A stretch of DNA of 64,000 nt. Origin: Stentor roeselii (taxonomy: Eukaryota; Ciliophora; Heterotrichea; Heterotrichida; Stentoridae). Positions 29,757 to 41,025 of this stretch are shown here, one piece after another; the stretch's first letter is position 1; each line of letters starts with the position of its first letter. The notes under the pieces are model-generated. The model saw only the letters and a program-made list of their open reading frames with translations. It had not been told where the DNA came from and ran no database searches. The position numbers and the translations under genes were made by a program. The DNA lies in contig RSEH01000030.1 in the NCBI GenBank assembly GCA_006503475.1, positions 124,001-188,000 on the forward strand. Direction: 5' to 3'.

Positions 29757-30644
29757 TCATTCTTCAGACACCGGTTCAAGCACTAAAAAGCTGCATTCAA
29801 GGTTTTGGCCAATTTCAAGTACAGCTCCTTTATTTCCAAAGCTCTGGCAATAATTAGCAGCTGAAAATATCGTCAAGACCATTCCGTCATGAGTGAAGCT
29901 AAATCCTTCCATCATAAACTGATGTGATCTTGCGATAAGCTTGAGTCCATTTACATGATTAAACTGCTCGGTGATGTTTTTTCCAAAAGTGTATCCTCCT
30001 TTCCTTGGATTAAGATTCCAGCCTTCGCGATTGTCTGGATCTGAATAGAGCAAGTCACATAAAGGGCCTTGATCAGGTACTTCTTGCACCCTGTTCAATC
30101 GTCTTAAGTCATCAAGAATATCAATTGAAGGTGATAGTCCTGCATGAAGACTGAAGATTTCGTTTTCAACCAGAGCAGCAACAGGTAAATAATCAAATAG
30201 ATTCGTGAATAATCTCCAAACTGTAGAATTTCAGTATTTCTTTAAGCATTCATCATAAAATCCATAAACTTTTGAAATTTCTCGAGACTCGTGATTCCCT
30301 CTAGTCAAAGTTACTTGTTCTCGAAATCTGACTTTCAATAAAATAAGAAGACTGATAGTTTCTAATGAATGACATCCCCGGTCAACATAATCACCTATGA
30401 ATAAATAACAGATCTCTGGCGGTTTCCCTCTTTTGTTGAATAATCTGAGTAAATCATAGAATTGACCGTGAATATCTCCACAGACAGTAACTGGAGATTT
30501 GACTGTTTGGATGTTGTGCTCTTCTTGCAAGATTTCTATTGCCTTTTCACAAAGATTCTTTATTTCTGATTCAGATAAATACTTGCATTCGAGAATTTGA
30601 GAAATTTGATGATCAATCATCTTGATATCTAGTGGATCAGACAT
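29757..30644 (-). pseudogene. PP2A/PP4/PP6-type catalytic subunit with an in-frame TGA
   Basis: The frame runs through 296 codons with a single TGA at 30231-30233, placed where relatives have the Gly of KYGNxxVW. No intron fits there. Metal and phosphate ligands are kept (GDIHGQ, GDYVDRG, RGNHES, and His in ARSHQ and SLHAGLSP). Yet several near-invariant neighbours are changed: HGGLSP to HAGLSP, RAHQ to RSHQ, SAPNYC to SAANYC. The C-terminal YFL tail that is methylated in PP2A is absent. This looks like a diverged paralog that is recently broken, or one whose TGA is read through or is a sequencing error. Confidence 0.7.
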
Positions 30645-31112
30645 ATTTAATGAAATTCAATCACTAAAGTTGTTAAATTTGATTGTTTTTAAGGATTATC
30701 GTATTCAAGGATGAAGTTTCAAATAATTCGGTTCATTAACTTTCTTTGGTGTTGTATTAATAAAATTATTAATAAAGATAATTTATCCTATTCTTATAAA
30801 TTGTCTTTAGTGGTCGAAGATATAAATTTTACTTTCGCTAATATGGGATGGAAGATTCTGAGTCTTCTGCTTTAGTTATGAAATAGCATTAGAAATTTTT
30901 TTTCAAGTTTTGTTGATTATGGTTAATAGAAAATCAAAACTTTATATTATTTAAACATATATTATAAACCTAATCGATTTTGATCAAGCCGATCATATTT
31001 TTTTAAACTAGAAAAAACGATGAACCTTTTTCAATAATTTGATATCAAAGCACTTAATATCTGAGATCCTTTAAAAGTCACCCTTTTATCCAATCTTTTC
31101 CTAATCCTAATA
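30645..31112. other. Divergent intergenic region, no feature seen
   Basis: Lies between divergent genes and must hold both promoters; no motif recognised beyond AT-richness. Confidence 0.55.
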
Positions 31113-32945
31113 ATGTATTTCAAAAATTCGAGCTATCAACTAAATGAAACTAGTCTCACCGAGAGAAATGAAGAAACATTAGAACACAGAAGAACATATA
31201 AAGCTTATTGGAAAAGAGCTCTAACTAAAATTAAGATAAGCAGAGTACTGCAAAAACTATCTGCTTATTCAGGTGATCATGAACTTTTCAATCGTTTTGC
31301 TGAAATAAAAATTCCACTATTGAATATAAGTAGCAGGAATCGTTTTATTTTTCTTCCTTTTTCCTATGTGTACTTAACCTGGGTTGTATTTTTGGCTTTG
31401 TGTATGGTTTACCTTTGCTCTTATGGGATTTTTATCTTCAGTTTTTATCCCTATGACAATTCATCAAGAGAGACTTCAATGGAAGTATTAATTGATTTTC
31501 TCTTCATCATCGATATTATTTTTTCTCTAAACCTAGCTTATTTCGATGAGTTCAACAATCTCACCTACGAAAGATCAAAAATATGCAAAAATTATATGAA
31601 AACATTTTTACTTCCAGATTTAATCAGCGCATTACCTTTAGGAATAATTCTAAGATCATCTCCTCATGAAGAATTTTCCATAATCTTCATGTTTAGACAC
31701 ATTCCAAAGCTTTTCAAGTGGATAAAAATCAGGGTTTCTATAAAAAATTTCTCATTATTGAAAAAAGTTGATTATATCCAAACTTTATATAAGTTAGAAC
31801 TTTTTTGGTTAAAACTTATTTTAGTTATAATGTTTGCTATTCATATCGTAGCTTGCATCTTTTTTCTGGTTGCCAGAGCAGATAATTTTTCTTATGATTC
31901 TTGGGTAACTAAATCAGGACTAATTGACAGCTCAGTAGAGGTTAAGTATTTGACTTCTTTATACTGGGCAATTGTTACTTTAGTTAGTTTAGGATACGGT
32001 GACATCCATCCATACACTCAACTCGAAACAGTTATTAGCCTACTCTGGGAATTATCAAGCATGTTTATAATTTCCTACTCAATCAGTACCCTAACAATAA
32101 TTTCTAGCAGAACAAACCAAATGAGCACGAACCTCACAGAAAGTCTTTATTTCGCAGAACAATTTTCCCAAAAAAGCGATCTTCCAAGATCCTTAACCAC
32201 CAGACTAAAAATATTCATCAGAAACAAAAAGTTAATAAAAAAAAAAGAGACCCTAAAAACTTTGTTAAATTCATTAAACCCGACCATAAAACTCGAAATC
32301 GCTTTAAACATGCACCAAAAATCACTTTCAAAAATCGATTTTTTCTCAGGTAAAAGTCACTTTTTCTTATCAACAGTCCCTTTTTACCTGGACTTTCTTC
32401 AGTTTAACTCAAACGAATACCTTTTTCATAGTTCTTCCGCTTCAGACTCTCTTTTCTTCATTGTAACTGGGAGAGTTAAGATGTTTTATCAAGATACTTT
32501 ATTTTTTCTCTGCAAAGAAGGTGAAATTTTAGGAGATTTAGAAGTTTTTAGTAGAAAAGAAAGAAAATTTGATGCACTTTGTGTTGAATTTTGTAAAGTT
32601 TTTAGGATTTTTAAAGAAAATTTGCAGAAAATTGAGGAAAAATTTCCTCAAGAATTTGAAGAATTGAAGGAAATTAGAAAGAAAAGAAAAGATAGTCTTG
32701 CTCTTCATCTTGCTGAAATGATTTGTCTTAAAAATTATCAAATTGACCCGATTAATGGAATTAGTCATGAGGTTATTTTAAGAGAAAAGGAAAGATTGAA
32801 AAAGGATGTTTTTTCTTTTAAGGATGAAAATTGCCTTAGTTCAAGAGCTAAAAAAGCTTTGGCTATGTTGTCTGGGACTGAAGAATGTATCAATAATTGT
32901 CAAGAGATTGTTAAAGATTTTTTATTTGTTGAAAATTTGGATTAA
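31113..32945 (+). CDS. Voltage-gated potassium channel with cyclic-nucleotide-binding-homology domain
   Basis: 610 residues. Six TM segments run from about residue 85 to 335: S1 WVVFLALCMVYLC, S2/S3 with FLFIIDIIFSLNLAYFDEF, a short S4 with FRHIPKLFKWIKIRVS, S5 LILVIMFAIHIVACIFFLV, the pore helix TSLYWAIVTLVSLGYGD with the K-selective GYGD filter, then S6. A C-linker and a CNB-like domain follow (FIVTGRVKMFY, CKEGEILGDLEVF). The CNB phosphate-binding Arg/Glu pattern is imperfect, so ligand binding is doubtful, as in EAG-type channels. Ciliates use many such channels to control membrane potential and ciliary beating. Confidence 0.9.
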   Translation: MYFKNSSYQLNETSLTERNEETLEHRRTYKAYWKRALTKIKISRVLQKLSAYSGDHELFNRFAEIKIPLLNISSRNRFIFLPFSYVYLTWVVFLALCMVYLCSYGIFIFSFYPYDNSSRETSMEVLIDFLFIIDIIFSLNLAYFDEFNNLTYERSKICKNYMKTFLLPDLISALPLGIILRSSPHEEFSIIFMFRHIPKLFKWIKIRVSIKNFSLLKKVDYIQTLYKLELFWLKLILVIMFAIHIVACIFFLVARADNFSYDSWVTKSGLIDSSVEVKYLTSLYWAIVTLVSLGYGDIHPYTQLETVISLLWELSSMFIISYSISTLTIISSRTNQMSTNLTESLYFAEQFSQKSDLPRSLTTRLKIFIRNKKLIKKKETLKTLLNSLNPTIKLEIALNMHQKSLSKIDFFSGKSHFFLSTVPFYLDFLQFNSNEYLFHSSSASDSLFFIVTGRVKMFYQDTLFFLCKEGEILGDLEVFSRKERKFDALCVEFCKVFRIFKENLQKIEEKFPQEFEELKEIRKKRKDSLALHLAEMICLKNYQIDPINGISHEVILREKERLKKDVFSFKDENCLSSRAKKALAMLSGTEECINNCQEIVKDFLFVENLD

Positions 32946-33377
32946 ATGGTTTAATAGTTAAACTTATAATAAATGAATGATAGTTTTTTGGTTGATCACT
33001 TTGTAGAAGATTTTAAGTTAATTAAGAATTTAAACCAGTGAATTTTTAGATAAAACTTTAGATTAAATCAATATGCTGGTGAAGTCTCATGATAATTTAA
33101 TGGCTTATAAGTTTGTCTATGAGGATTAAAACTATTATTGTAAACTTTCAAATAAAATCATCATCTAAATAACTAGTTTCTATTATAAAATCAATATAAA
33201 TTACTACTCAATTATTCTGAAAATTTATCATATATATAAACAAATTACCTCAAAAATTAATATCATCTATATTAGACCTCTAAATCATAAACCCTAAATC
33301 CAAATAAAAAACCTAAATTCTCAATAAAGCACATCCTCCTAAAAAAAAATTGAAAATCAATCAATCCATGAATTAAC
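32946..33377. other. Intergenic between convergent genes
   Basis: G/T-rich next to the channel gene on the left and A/C-rich at the right, that is, 3' flanks of both genes. No other feature. Confidence 0.6.
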
Positions 33378-34559
33378 CTAAGAAGGAAATGGTTCAATAT
33401 TAACATTCAGAATTTCTTTCAATCTTCTAACTTTTTCAACATCATCATTCAAGCAAACCAAAACAGATATCCCTACAAAAGTCGGACTGAAAACCCTCTC
33501 AACTCTTGCTCTGTATTCTTGAATGTCTAGTCCAGTCGGATCAGAAGGTACTCCCATGTGGACCACTGCTCCAATTCCACAAGTTTTTATATGTTTCGGC
33601 AGAGGACATCTACAAATCAACATTTTTTTTCGTCGAGTTCTCAACTTTTCTAATGCAGCGAAAATTACTGACTCTTGTGTTGTGCTTCCTATCTCGTCGT
33701 ATTGCACGTTGTTTAAATCGTGGTCTTCCAGATTTCCGAATACAAGAATGCCTTTTTTTATACGAATTATTGTGTTACCCAGTAATTTTTGGATTATTCG
33801 CCCTGATGACATTTGAATGTAGTATTGCGGAATTGACTCAAAGGTGGAAAATGATGGGTTTTCCAGAGTATAAGGATTAAGAAAAAGTCGAGAATTATGC
33901 TCAGTAAACTGACTCACCTCATTAATAAACGTCGAAACATGAGTCGTTGAGTTTCCAAGTTGAGTAAAATACAAAATGGGTATAGTCCCAACCTGTTCTT
34001 GATAAAGACCCGTCAGAAATTTCCCAAAAAACGACCTCTTTTGTTTAGCTGCTAAAATTTCATTAGCACTATCAAAAACGACCATTTTCAGTTCTTTTTT
34101 GCAGTTTTCAAATATAAACTCAATTTTTTTAGTATCTTTACTCTGATTAGAAATCAAGAAAACATCAGAGTTTTCTTCAAAGTTTTCAGTGGAGATGACC
34201 AATGACGAGTCCAGCTTCAAGAACTGACTTTTAATTGATTCTTGAATGATCTGGCTTTGAACTATCCAAAGGACTGAGCGTCGCCCGTATTCTTTTATTC
34301 TGAGAAGAGATAAAATCATTAAGACTGTTGTTTTTCCAGTGTTTGGTGGGGAGATGATGTTGTAAATCTTTCTGTCGCATGATAGGGATGAAAAGATCAA
34401 CTCTTGAACGGGCGTGAGGAAGGAAAATGAAAAGTTTATTGAGAGAGATAATTGGATTGGCTGTGGGATATACTCGATCTCTGACCAGAATGGAGTCTGA
34501 TGAGAAGATTTAGCAATTGTGATAGTCGATGGATCTCTAAGCATATCATCAAAGTTCAT
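33378..34559 (-). CDS. DDX19/Dbp5-like pseudo-helicase lacking DEAD and arginine-finger motifs
   Basis: 393 residues with the length and order of a DEAD-box RNA helicase core. LSLSINFSFSFLTPVQ corresponds to the Q-motif region and PPNTGKTT to motif I (P-loop). At motif II, DEAD is replaced by VFDSANE; at motif III, SAT by FTQLG; at motif VI, HRxGRxGR by YRARVERV. The C-terminus (LKEILNVNIEPFP) is like Dbp5. It may bind nucleotide weakly but should not hydrolyse ATP. Intact frame and ordinary codon use suggest it is kept, perhaps as an inert partner in mRNA export. Dbp5 identity is an inference. Confidence 0.65.
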   Translation of the reverse strand: MNFDDMLRDPSTITIAKSSHQTPFWSEIEYIPQPIQLSLSINFSFSFLTPVQELIFSSLSCDRKIYNIISPPNTGKTTVLMILSLLRIKEYGRRSVLWIVQSQIIQESIKSQFLKLDSSLVISTENFEENSDVFLISNQSKDTKKIEFIFENCKKELKMVVFDSANEILAAKQKRSFFGKFLTGLYQEQVGTIPILYFTQLGNSTTHVSTFINEVSQFTEHNSRLFLNPYTLENPSFSTFESIPQYYIQMSSGRIIQKLLGNTIIRIKKGILVFGNLEDHDLNNVQYDEIGSTTQESVIFAALEKLRTRRKKMLICRCPLPKHIKTCGIGAVVHMGVPSDPTGLDIQEYRARVERVFSPTFVGISVLVCLNDDVEKVRRLKEILNVNIEPFPS

Positions 34560-36978
34560 TTATAATTTAATCTTTCTAATGCCGCCATCTAGTCTTCCTA
34601 ATTTTAGAAAATTTAAAATTTAATGACACTAAGACATGATTCACTCCTGAAAGTCTCTAAAACTTTAAGGCTAGCTTATAATCAATATTTCCAGACTCCT
34701 GAATCCATTTCACTCCAAAATCCCAGAATTAAACAAAAAAAGCAGAATAATTCAATTCAAAATTTTTTATTGTATTGATCTTTATCATAATTAACTCTAA
34801 TAAATAGTCTGTGATCAAATTTTTACCTATTCGTATTGAATACTCTTTTATTTATCAGTAAGATCAAGTTTAATAAAAATTTCTAGTAATTTCGATCATA
34901 ACTTCCTTCTGTCTAGAAGATAAATATACCTAAGACTCTGTGAGAGTCGAAAAATTAACTATCAACTGTAAAGTACTGTAATTTTTTATGTAAAATAGAT
35001 TCCTTAACCTATTTAGAGTTATTCAGTTAAAGAATCATATTAAATTTCTTATGTAATTAGTTTTGTTGTTGGATTGAACATTATTGAGTCGATGTTGAAA
35101 TTGGATTATCTATTTTTCATGATTGCATGGTCTTAATAAATAAATACAGTTTTATATACATTTTGATAGATTAACGTTAAATGTTAGCCTATTAATTTCA
35201 TTTAGCTTATAAAATAAATTTAGACTCATATGATCGCCTAAGTTTTTCACTAGATATCGAAAATTTATCAAATGAATCTCAAAAAACAATAAGATTATCA
35301 TTAATTAAACACTTATTAAAAGTATTCAATAGTCTTTTAATCGTTTTAAATAAGGATTCATAATTTAAATAATTGATAGCCTAAATAATTTTTAAGAATT
35401 TTTCAATTAGATATGAAAATTTATGATCTGAATTGAGGAATATTAAGTTTGATCAAATAAAAACGTTTCTGTTCATTACACGAGTTTATTCATACTAAAC
35501 TAAATTCATTTCAATCAATCGAAACTTTATATCTTTATCATGATAGTGCCTTCAATTAATAACTATTATTGATTGAAACTCGAAAATCTCAACATTCAAC
35601 CTAAAATTAATGATATGATGTTTTTCTAACTAAATCTTGGATTAAATACCTCGGCTATCGCATCTTGATACAATTTAATATGAATATTCTTTATATTATT
35701 GGATTGAAGTGAATTATATTTAGTTGAATTAATTGGATATTAACTGAAAACATTTGATAATCTTCTGTTTGAATTGTTAATTTTCCTTTTGTAATTCATA
35801 AAACTAATCATTATTGAAATTTTTAATGCAAAAAAGCTCTTTATATTTTCTGCTGAGTATTAGATTAAAGATATGTATATAAAGACAGATTTGGATTTCT
35901 GTACCCTAATTTGACATCAATCACAAGAAAATACTAATCTTTATTTTCTTGATGCTTGTCAGGGGAACTCTTGAAAAATGCTATAAAAATTAGCACGCAT
36001 TTTAAAATTAACAATTTTGTGATTATAGATATTTATTCGAATTGGGTTTGCTCATCAATAGAAACCATGCCCAAAGCATTATAATTACTCTTGATATATG
36101 ATAATAATATCGAGAATTCGATATATGCTTTCAAAATCTTTAGAAAAAAAGAAATAAATGTTGGGCCAAGTTATTTACTTTAATAAAATATTAATTTTTT
36201 GATACTTTGGCTCTGTAAAGTTAATTTGTTATAAAGATGCTTTCAGATACAATGGAAAATGTAATATCTATTAATAACATATAAAAATCAGTGTTAAAAC
36301 TCATTTATTGTGGTTAATACATAATATCTGAGATTTGTTTAGCAACCGAAAGTAAGCATATTCAGAAAGATAATTATAATAGGGCCTTTTCAGAAGGTGA
36401 TTGCAATTGGTGAAGATGAAATTTCTAATCGGAAAGTATTTTGTTTGGGGTTCTTGATTAGAAACAGTAACTTAAATTATTCACTTATTATATATAAAGG
36501 ATTCATTATGATGGCAGAATTTAGAAAGGTTGTCTTGAGTATTACGATGAAAATGCATGTAAATCACTAATTAATTAATTTGATGCGGACTCCGGAGAAT
36601 TAACTAATATAGATGAAGGGACTGGGAATGAATCATTATATAAAACCATAAATAACTACAAAAGTAATCAGAAATTAATTGTGTGCATATATAAGTGAAT
36701 TCATATATCTATTACTGCAATCACCTCATGTATGCAGTAGTTTAAATTAATTATTAAAATCATTTTTATTCATCATTTAATCTATAAACCTTTATTTAAT
36801 TTAATCATTCATCATAATTTAACAGCTCTTGTAATAATTTCTAAATCAAATATTCCTCATTTTTATATGCACGTATGGTAATAATAAAAACCTAAAATAG
36901 TTCAACTATCTCTCTCATCTAAACATAAACTTAAAATTCTCCAATAAAAAATCCACAACTACCCAAACCTAAATAATC
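34560..36978. other. 2.4-kb gene-free region
   Basis: The longest stretch without a supported gene. It is AT-rich throughout. One patch at about 36400-36575 stays open for some 54 codons on the plus strand and may be a small gene or remnant, but has no recognisable motif. No tRNA B-box (GGTTCGAATCC-like) was seen. Confidence 0.55.
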
Positions 36979-37737
36979 CTAATTCCTAAATTTCAAATAA
37001 GCGATAGTATTCATAACTCCCATCCACACAGGAATAAAAACAAAAACATAAAACCCAGACTTCCACTCAAACTCTTCAGTCGAAGCTCCATCATTAAACT
37101 CCAGAGGTTCAACCAAATCCTGACTCTTAATAAAAAAAAACGATCCAGCAATTCCAAAACTCAAAAAAACAGCAGCTAAAGCACTAGAAACACCAAAAGC
37201 CATTTTAGCCCTGTTGAAATTTTTTCCTTTAATATCAATAGCCATCCAGATAAACCCAAAGCATGAAATCAAATACCTGACAATAAATGCATAACTCAAC
37301 CAATTCCTATTCTCTCCAAGATTCGCGACAAGGTCACAAATTCCTGCACATCTAGAATAGTCCTGAATATCGCAGCCTAAACTACTTTGAAAGACGTTCA
37401 GTGATCCGCTGTAGCCAACGCTCGTCGGATTCATCTCGATTTCGGAATATCTTCGGAAGGTGAACTCCCAGAAGCAGAACTCAAAGATGGGTAAATGGCC
37501 TAAAGCTATGTAATACACAATGGATTCTATCAGAAGTTCTATCATTATCAGTATGCTTGATGTTTTGCTGAGACTCTCGTCGTTTGATCGGGCTTTTGGT
37601 AATAGGTTCTCGCTTAGACTGAATTGGTTACAGTCTAGACTTGCGTGGCTTGACTTTGGAGGAGATATGTATTCGTAGCGTTGGGTAGATGATGGCTTGG
37701 GAGATGAGGAGTCTAGATGTGGATATGGATTGCTCAT
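36979..37737 (-). CDS. Four-TM membrane protein, tandem family member 1
   Basis: 252 residues. The cytoplasmic N-terminus begins MSNPYPHLDSS and has a repeated Ser/Pro-rich segment with SHASLDCNQ. Four hydrophobic segments lie at about residues 63-85, 148-170, 180-203 and 228-248. The loop between TM1 and TM2 carries FCFWEF, YSGSLNVF and LGCDIQDYSRCAGICDLV, with four Cys likely paired outside the cell. Closely similar to the proteins at 38338 and 39386 and more distantly to 41026. No known family recognised. TATAA precedes the ATG. Confidence 0.75.
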   Translation of the reverse strand: MSNPYPHLDSSSPKPSSTQRYEYISPPKSSHASLDCNQFSLSENLLPKARSNDESLSKTSSILIMIELLIESIVYYIALGHLPIFEFCFWEFTFRRYSEIEMNPTSVGYSGSLNVFQSSLGCDIQDYSRCAGICDLVANLGENRNWLSYAFIVRYLISCFGFIWMAIDIKGKNFNRAKMAFGVSSALAAVFLSFGIAGSFFFIKSQDLVEPLEFNDGASTEEFEWKSGFYVFVFIPVWMGVMNTIAYLKFRN

Positions 37738-38337
37738 TTATAGTAGTTTAGGGAATTGGAGATTAAGTTTGGAGGATTTTTTTTAGTGGATTGAAATTTT
37801 TTAGGATTATTTTTTAGTATATCTGATTGGGTTAGAATTTGACTTGAGTTTAAGAAATATTTTAGTAAAGGTTTTAATTAGGTTTTAAAATTAATGGGGT
37901 GAATTACTTTGGTATTTTTAGGTGAAGTCTTATGAATCTTTCTATAAGAAGCTCTTAAACTAGTATATCTCGCTTGAGAACTCATCATTGGGATTCGAAT
38001 ACTTTTTAGATTCAATAAACAAAGAATTCAGCAACGATGTTACTAAATTGTTAGATTATTGGTAAATTTGATTTATATCTAAAGTTGATAAAATAGTATT
38101 AAAAGATATTTGAGGTTTTATCACATTTAAAAAATTTAATATAACCGATGAGAAAAGCTTATAATAGAACAAAACAAGGAACAAATTATTCATATAATAA
38201 ATATTTCACCAAATAACCCAAATTAAATTCTATTCACACATCCTCAACACAATATCTAAAATTAACTAATAGTCCAACTCACAATATCTCAAATCAAAAT
38301 CTCATCTAAAACATTCAATCTACCTAAATAAATCTAA
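37738..38337. other. Intergenic in the four-TM array
   Basis: G/T-rich on the left (5' flank of a minus-strand gene), A/C-rich on the right (3' flank of the next). No gene remnant recognised. Confidence 0.6.
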
Positions 38338-39099
38338 TTAATCCTTCAGATTCAAATAAGCAATGATATTCATTCCAACCATCCACACCGGCAGAATAAC
38401 AATAAGGTAAAACCCAGTCTTCCACTCAAATTCTTCAGGGTCATCACTATCATTCAACTGAGCAGGATCTTTCAAATTCCATTCCTGAATCCCTAAAAAG
38501 CAAGCAGCAGTTCCAGTGATTAAGCAAACAGCAGCGATCACATGAAAAATCCCAAAGATCTTCTTTGCCTTGCCGTACTTCTTGGCGAAAGTCTCTAATG
38601 CCACCCATACCAATGCAGCAACACTGAGCAAGTACCTTAAAATAGCTGCATAAAAGAGCCAATCACGTGAATTCATGAAATTTGAGACCAGTCCACAAAC
38701 TCCAGGACAATTCGCAAAGTCTTGTTCCTCACATCCCAGTTTCCTGTAAAAATTTCCTAAATTCCCTGAATAAGGTAGATCTGCATGGTTAAAAACTGAT
38801 TCGCTATACCTATAAAAGCTGAATTCCCAGTAACAGAACTCAAAAACATAGAGACGTTTGTATACTAGTTGAGATACAATGATTTCCACTAGTAATTCTA
38901 TAAAGATTATGATGAATGGTGCTTTGTTTAGAGTCGACTGGGTCTCTTGATGAGGAGCTGGCAAAAGGTTTTCTTTTAGACTTCCTTGGTTGCAGTCTAA
39001 ACTTGCGTGGTTTGACTTTGCAGGCTCGATGTATTGGTAGCCTTGGTTACCTGATGACCTGTTTTCGGAGGAGTCAAGATGTGGATAAGGATTACTCAT
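38338..39099 (-). CDS. Four-TM membrane protein, tandem family member 2
   Basis: 253 residues with the same plan as member 1: MSNPYPHLDSS start, SNHASLDCNQ, FCYWEF after TM1, YSGNLGNF, LGCEEQDFANCPGVCGLV, and the FEWKTGFY motif before TM4. Conserved spacing shows recent tandem duplication followed by divergence. Confidence 0.75.
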   Translation of the reverse strand: MSNPYPHLDSSENRSSGNQGYQYIEPAKSNHASLDCNQGSLKENLLPAPHQETQSTLNKAPFIIIFIELLVEIIVSQLVYKRLYVFEFCYWEFSFYRYSESVFNHADLPYSGNLGNFYRKLGCEEQDFANCPGVCGLVSNFMNSRDWLFYAAILRYLLSVAALVWVALETFAKKYGKAKKIFGIFHVIAAVCLITGTAACFLGIQEWNLKDPAQLNDSDDPEEFEWKTGFYLIVILPVWMVGMNIIAYLNLKD

Positions 39100-39385
39100 T
39101 TTAGAAATGGATAAATGATTAGTTTATCTAAGGTTAAGTTATTTGTAGAGGTATTATCTCTGGATTATAGTCAATTGCTGAGCTTAAAGTTAAAATTCAT
39201 GATTTTCTATTATATAATCAGAAAATATTTATTAATTTTATAGCCCCTGATACTTTAAATACTTTCTGAGTCTTTCTTCCTTCACTGAAATCTTTAATAA
39301 AAAATCAAAGAAATCCTAAATCAATTTTCAAACCATAATTTGATCATACACCATAAAGACTAATCTAAGAAATTCTAACTATTAC

Positions 39386-40129
39386 TCACTTCATCTTCAA
39401 ATAAGCAATCACACTAGCAACAACATTCCACACCGGCATAAAAATCATCAAATAAAACCCTGACTTCCACTCAAAGTCCTCCGGCGAGACCCCATCACCC
39501 AAATCAGCAGGTTTAGCTAAATCCTGACTTCCAACCCCATACAAACTTTTCGTCACTCCAAAAATAAAACAAATCGCAGCGATACTCTGAAAAACAATGA
39601 AAATTTTTCGAGCTTTCGCAAAGTTCTTTGCTCTACTTAAAGAATTGATCCAAATCAGTCCAGCAGCCGTGATGAAGTAACTGATAGATAAAGAAAAGCA
39701 GAACCACATCCAAGAATCCTCAAAGTTTAATACAAGTTCGCAAGTCCCTGGGCATCTAGAATAGTCTTGAGAGGCGCAGCCGAGTCTAGAGTAAAAGTTT
39801 CCTAAACTTCCTTGAACAGGTACATCTGGCATATATTCGCTTTGGGAATATTTTGTCAATCCGAAGTCCCAAAAGCAGAACTCAAAGATTGGCAGTACTT
39901 TGAAAACCAAGTAAAAAATCACGATATGGGGAATTAAAGAGAATCCTATTATTCGGTCTGATGTTTTGTTTGGGTAATCATTGCTTGATGGCTGAGGATT
40001 TTGAAGAAGGGGGTCGTTTAGGCTGTCGGGATTCTTGTCATCGTGCTTTGGAGGCTCGATGTATTGGTAACCGGATTCGGATGATGTCTTGTTTTCAACT
40101 GGACCGAGATGTGGATAGGAATTACTCAT
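39386..40129 (-). CDS. Four-TM membrane protein, tandem family member 3
   Basis: 247 residues. MSNSYPHLGP start, shortened N-terminal Ser-rich part without the SLDCNQ motif, FCFWDF, QGSLGNFYSRLGC, DYSRCPGTCELV and FEWKSGFY. The array spacing is about 1.2-1.6 kb from gene to gene. TATAA precedes the ATG. Confidence 0.75.
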   Translation of the reverse strand: MSNSYPHLGPVENKTSSESGYQYIEPPKHDDKNPDSLNDPLLQNPQPSSNDYPNKTSDRIIGFSLIPHIVIFYLVFKVLPIFEFCFWDFGLTKYSQSEYMPDVPVQGSLGNFYSRLGCASQDYSRCPGTCELVLNFEDSWMWFCFSLSISYFITAAGLIWINSLSRAKNFAKARKIFIVFQSIAAICFIFGVTKSLYGVGSQDLAKPADLGDGVSPEDFEWKSGFYLMIFMPVWNVVASVIAYLKMK

Positions 40130-41025
40130 TATAAGTCATGGAAATAGGGGAATATCAGGGGTTTATTAAGTTTAGGGATATTTTGGGTTTTTTTATGTTT
40201 CTGTGAGGTATAGATAGGAAGATCTGTGATTTGTATGATTGTTGATAGATTTATGGAGAATTTTTTAAATTTTGATAGAAAAAGTTTTGTATTGAATGAG
40301 ATTGTTTGATTTGTGAACGACCTTTTAGCTTATTTTTTAGAGGAAATTTGATTTTAGGAAAATAACTTTTTAGATCAAAAATTAAATAATGAACTTTACA
40401 TATTTATCATCACTACGAGCTTTAGAAAAGCTTGTTATCTGTCGATTATATTCAGAGAACGAAATAACTTTTTATCTTCATCCATAAACCACGGAGTTAT
40501 CACATAAAACCTAATCAATCAAAGTCATCGATTATTTCCTGCCACTTAATCAACAGAGTTCAAATCCTGATTTCAGTGATTCTCAACTTTCAACGATGAT
40601 AAAATATCCAAAATAACTAAAGAAACACAAAAAATTATGAAATTCCTATATTTTCTTATTAAACACTATAATGACAGCAAAAAATCCAACTTTCAAGAAC
40701 CTCGTATTTAGAAACCCCTACCATTTCCATGTATCTAGAAATTTTTCTATTTACATCCAGACTAGATAAGAATCCAAATAAATCAGTTGTTAAGTAAAGA
40801 AAAGTGAAATATTCATAGATCAGCAATTATCAAATAAAAGAAATCTGAAGAATAAGAGATGATAAAAAAACCATCATTATTTTTACTTTTTCTTTGTTAC
40901 TGAATAGTTAGTGTCTGATGATTTTATAGATGAATAATTAATTTCATTAAGTTTAGATAGTGAATTAGTGTAATTCGCTGAAGGTTATTTCAAGTTTTAG
41001 TGATTTTAAGATGAATTGGATTGAT
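40130..41025. other. Intergenic in the four-TM array
   Basis: AT-rich; no remnant of a further family member could be recognised. Confidence 0.6.

Noticed and set aside
31113-32945. Cyclic-nucleotide gating of the K channel
   Set aside because: The CNB domain is present, but the ligand-binding Glu/Arg pattern is imperfect; only homology is claimed.
37985-38010. A tRNA B-box-like TTCGAAT in GGGATTCGAATACT
   Set aside because: No matching acceptor stem or A-box was found around it.
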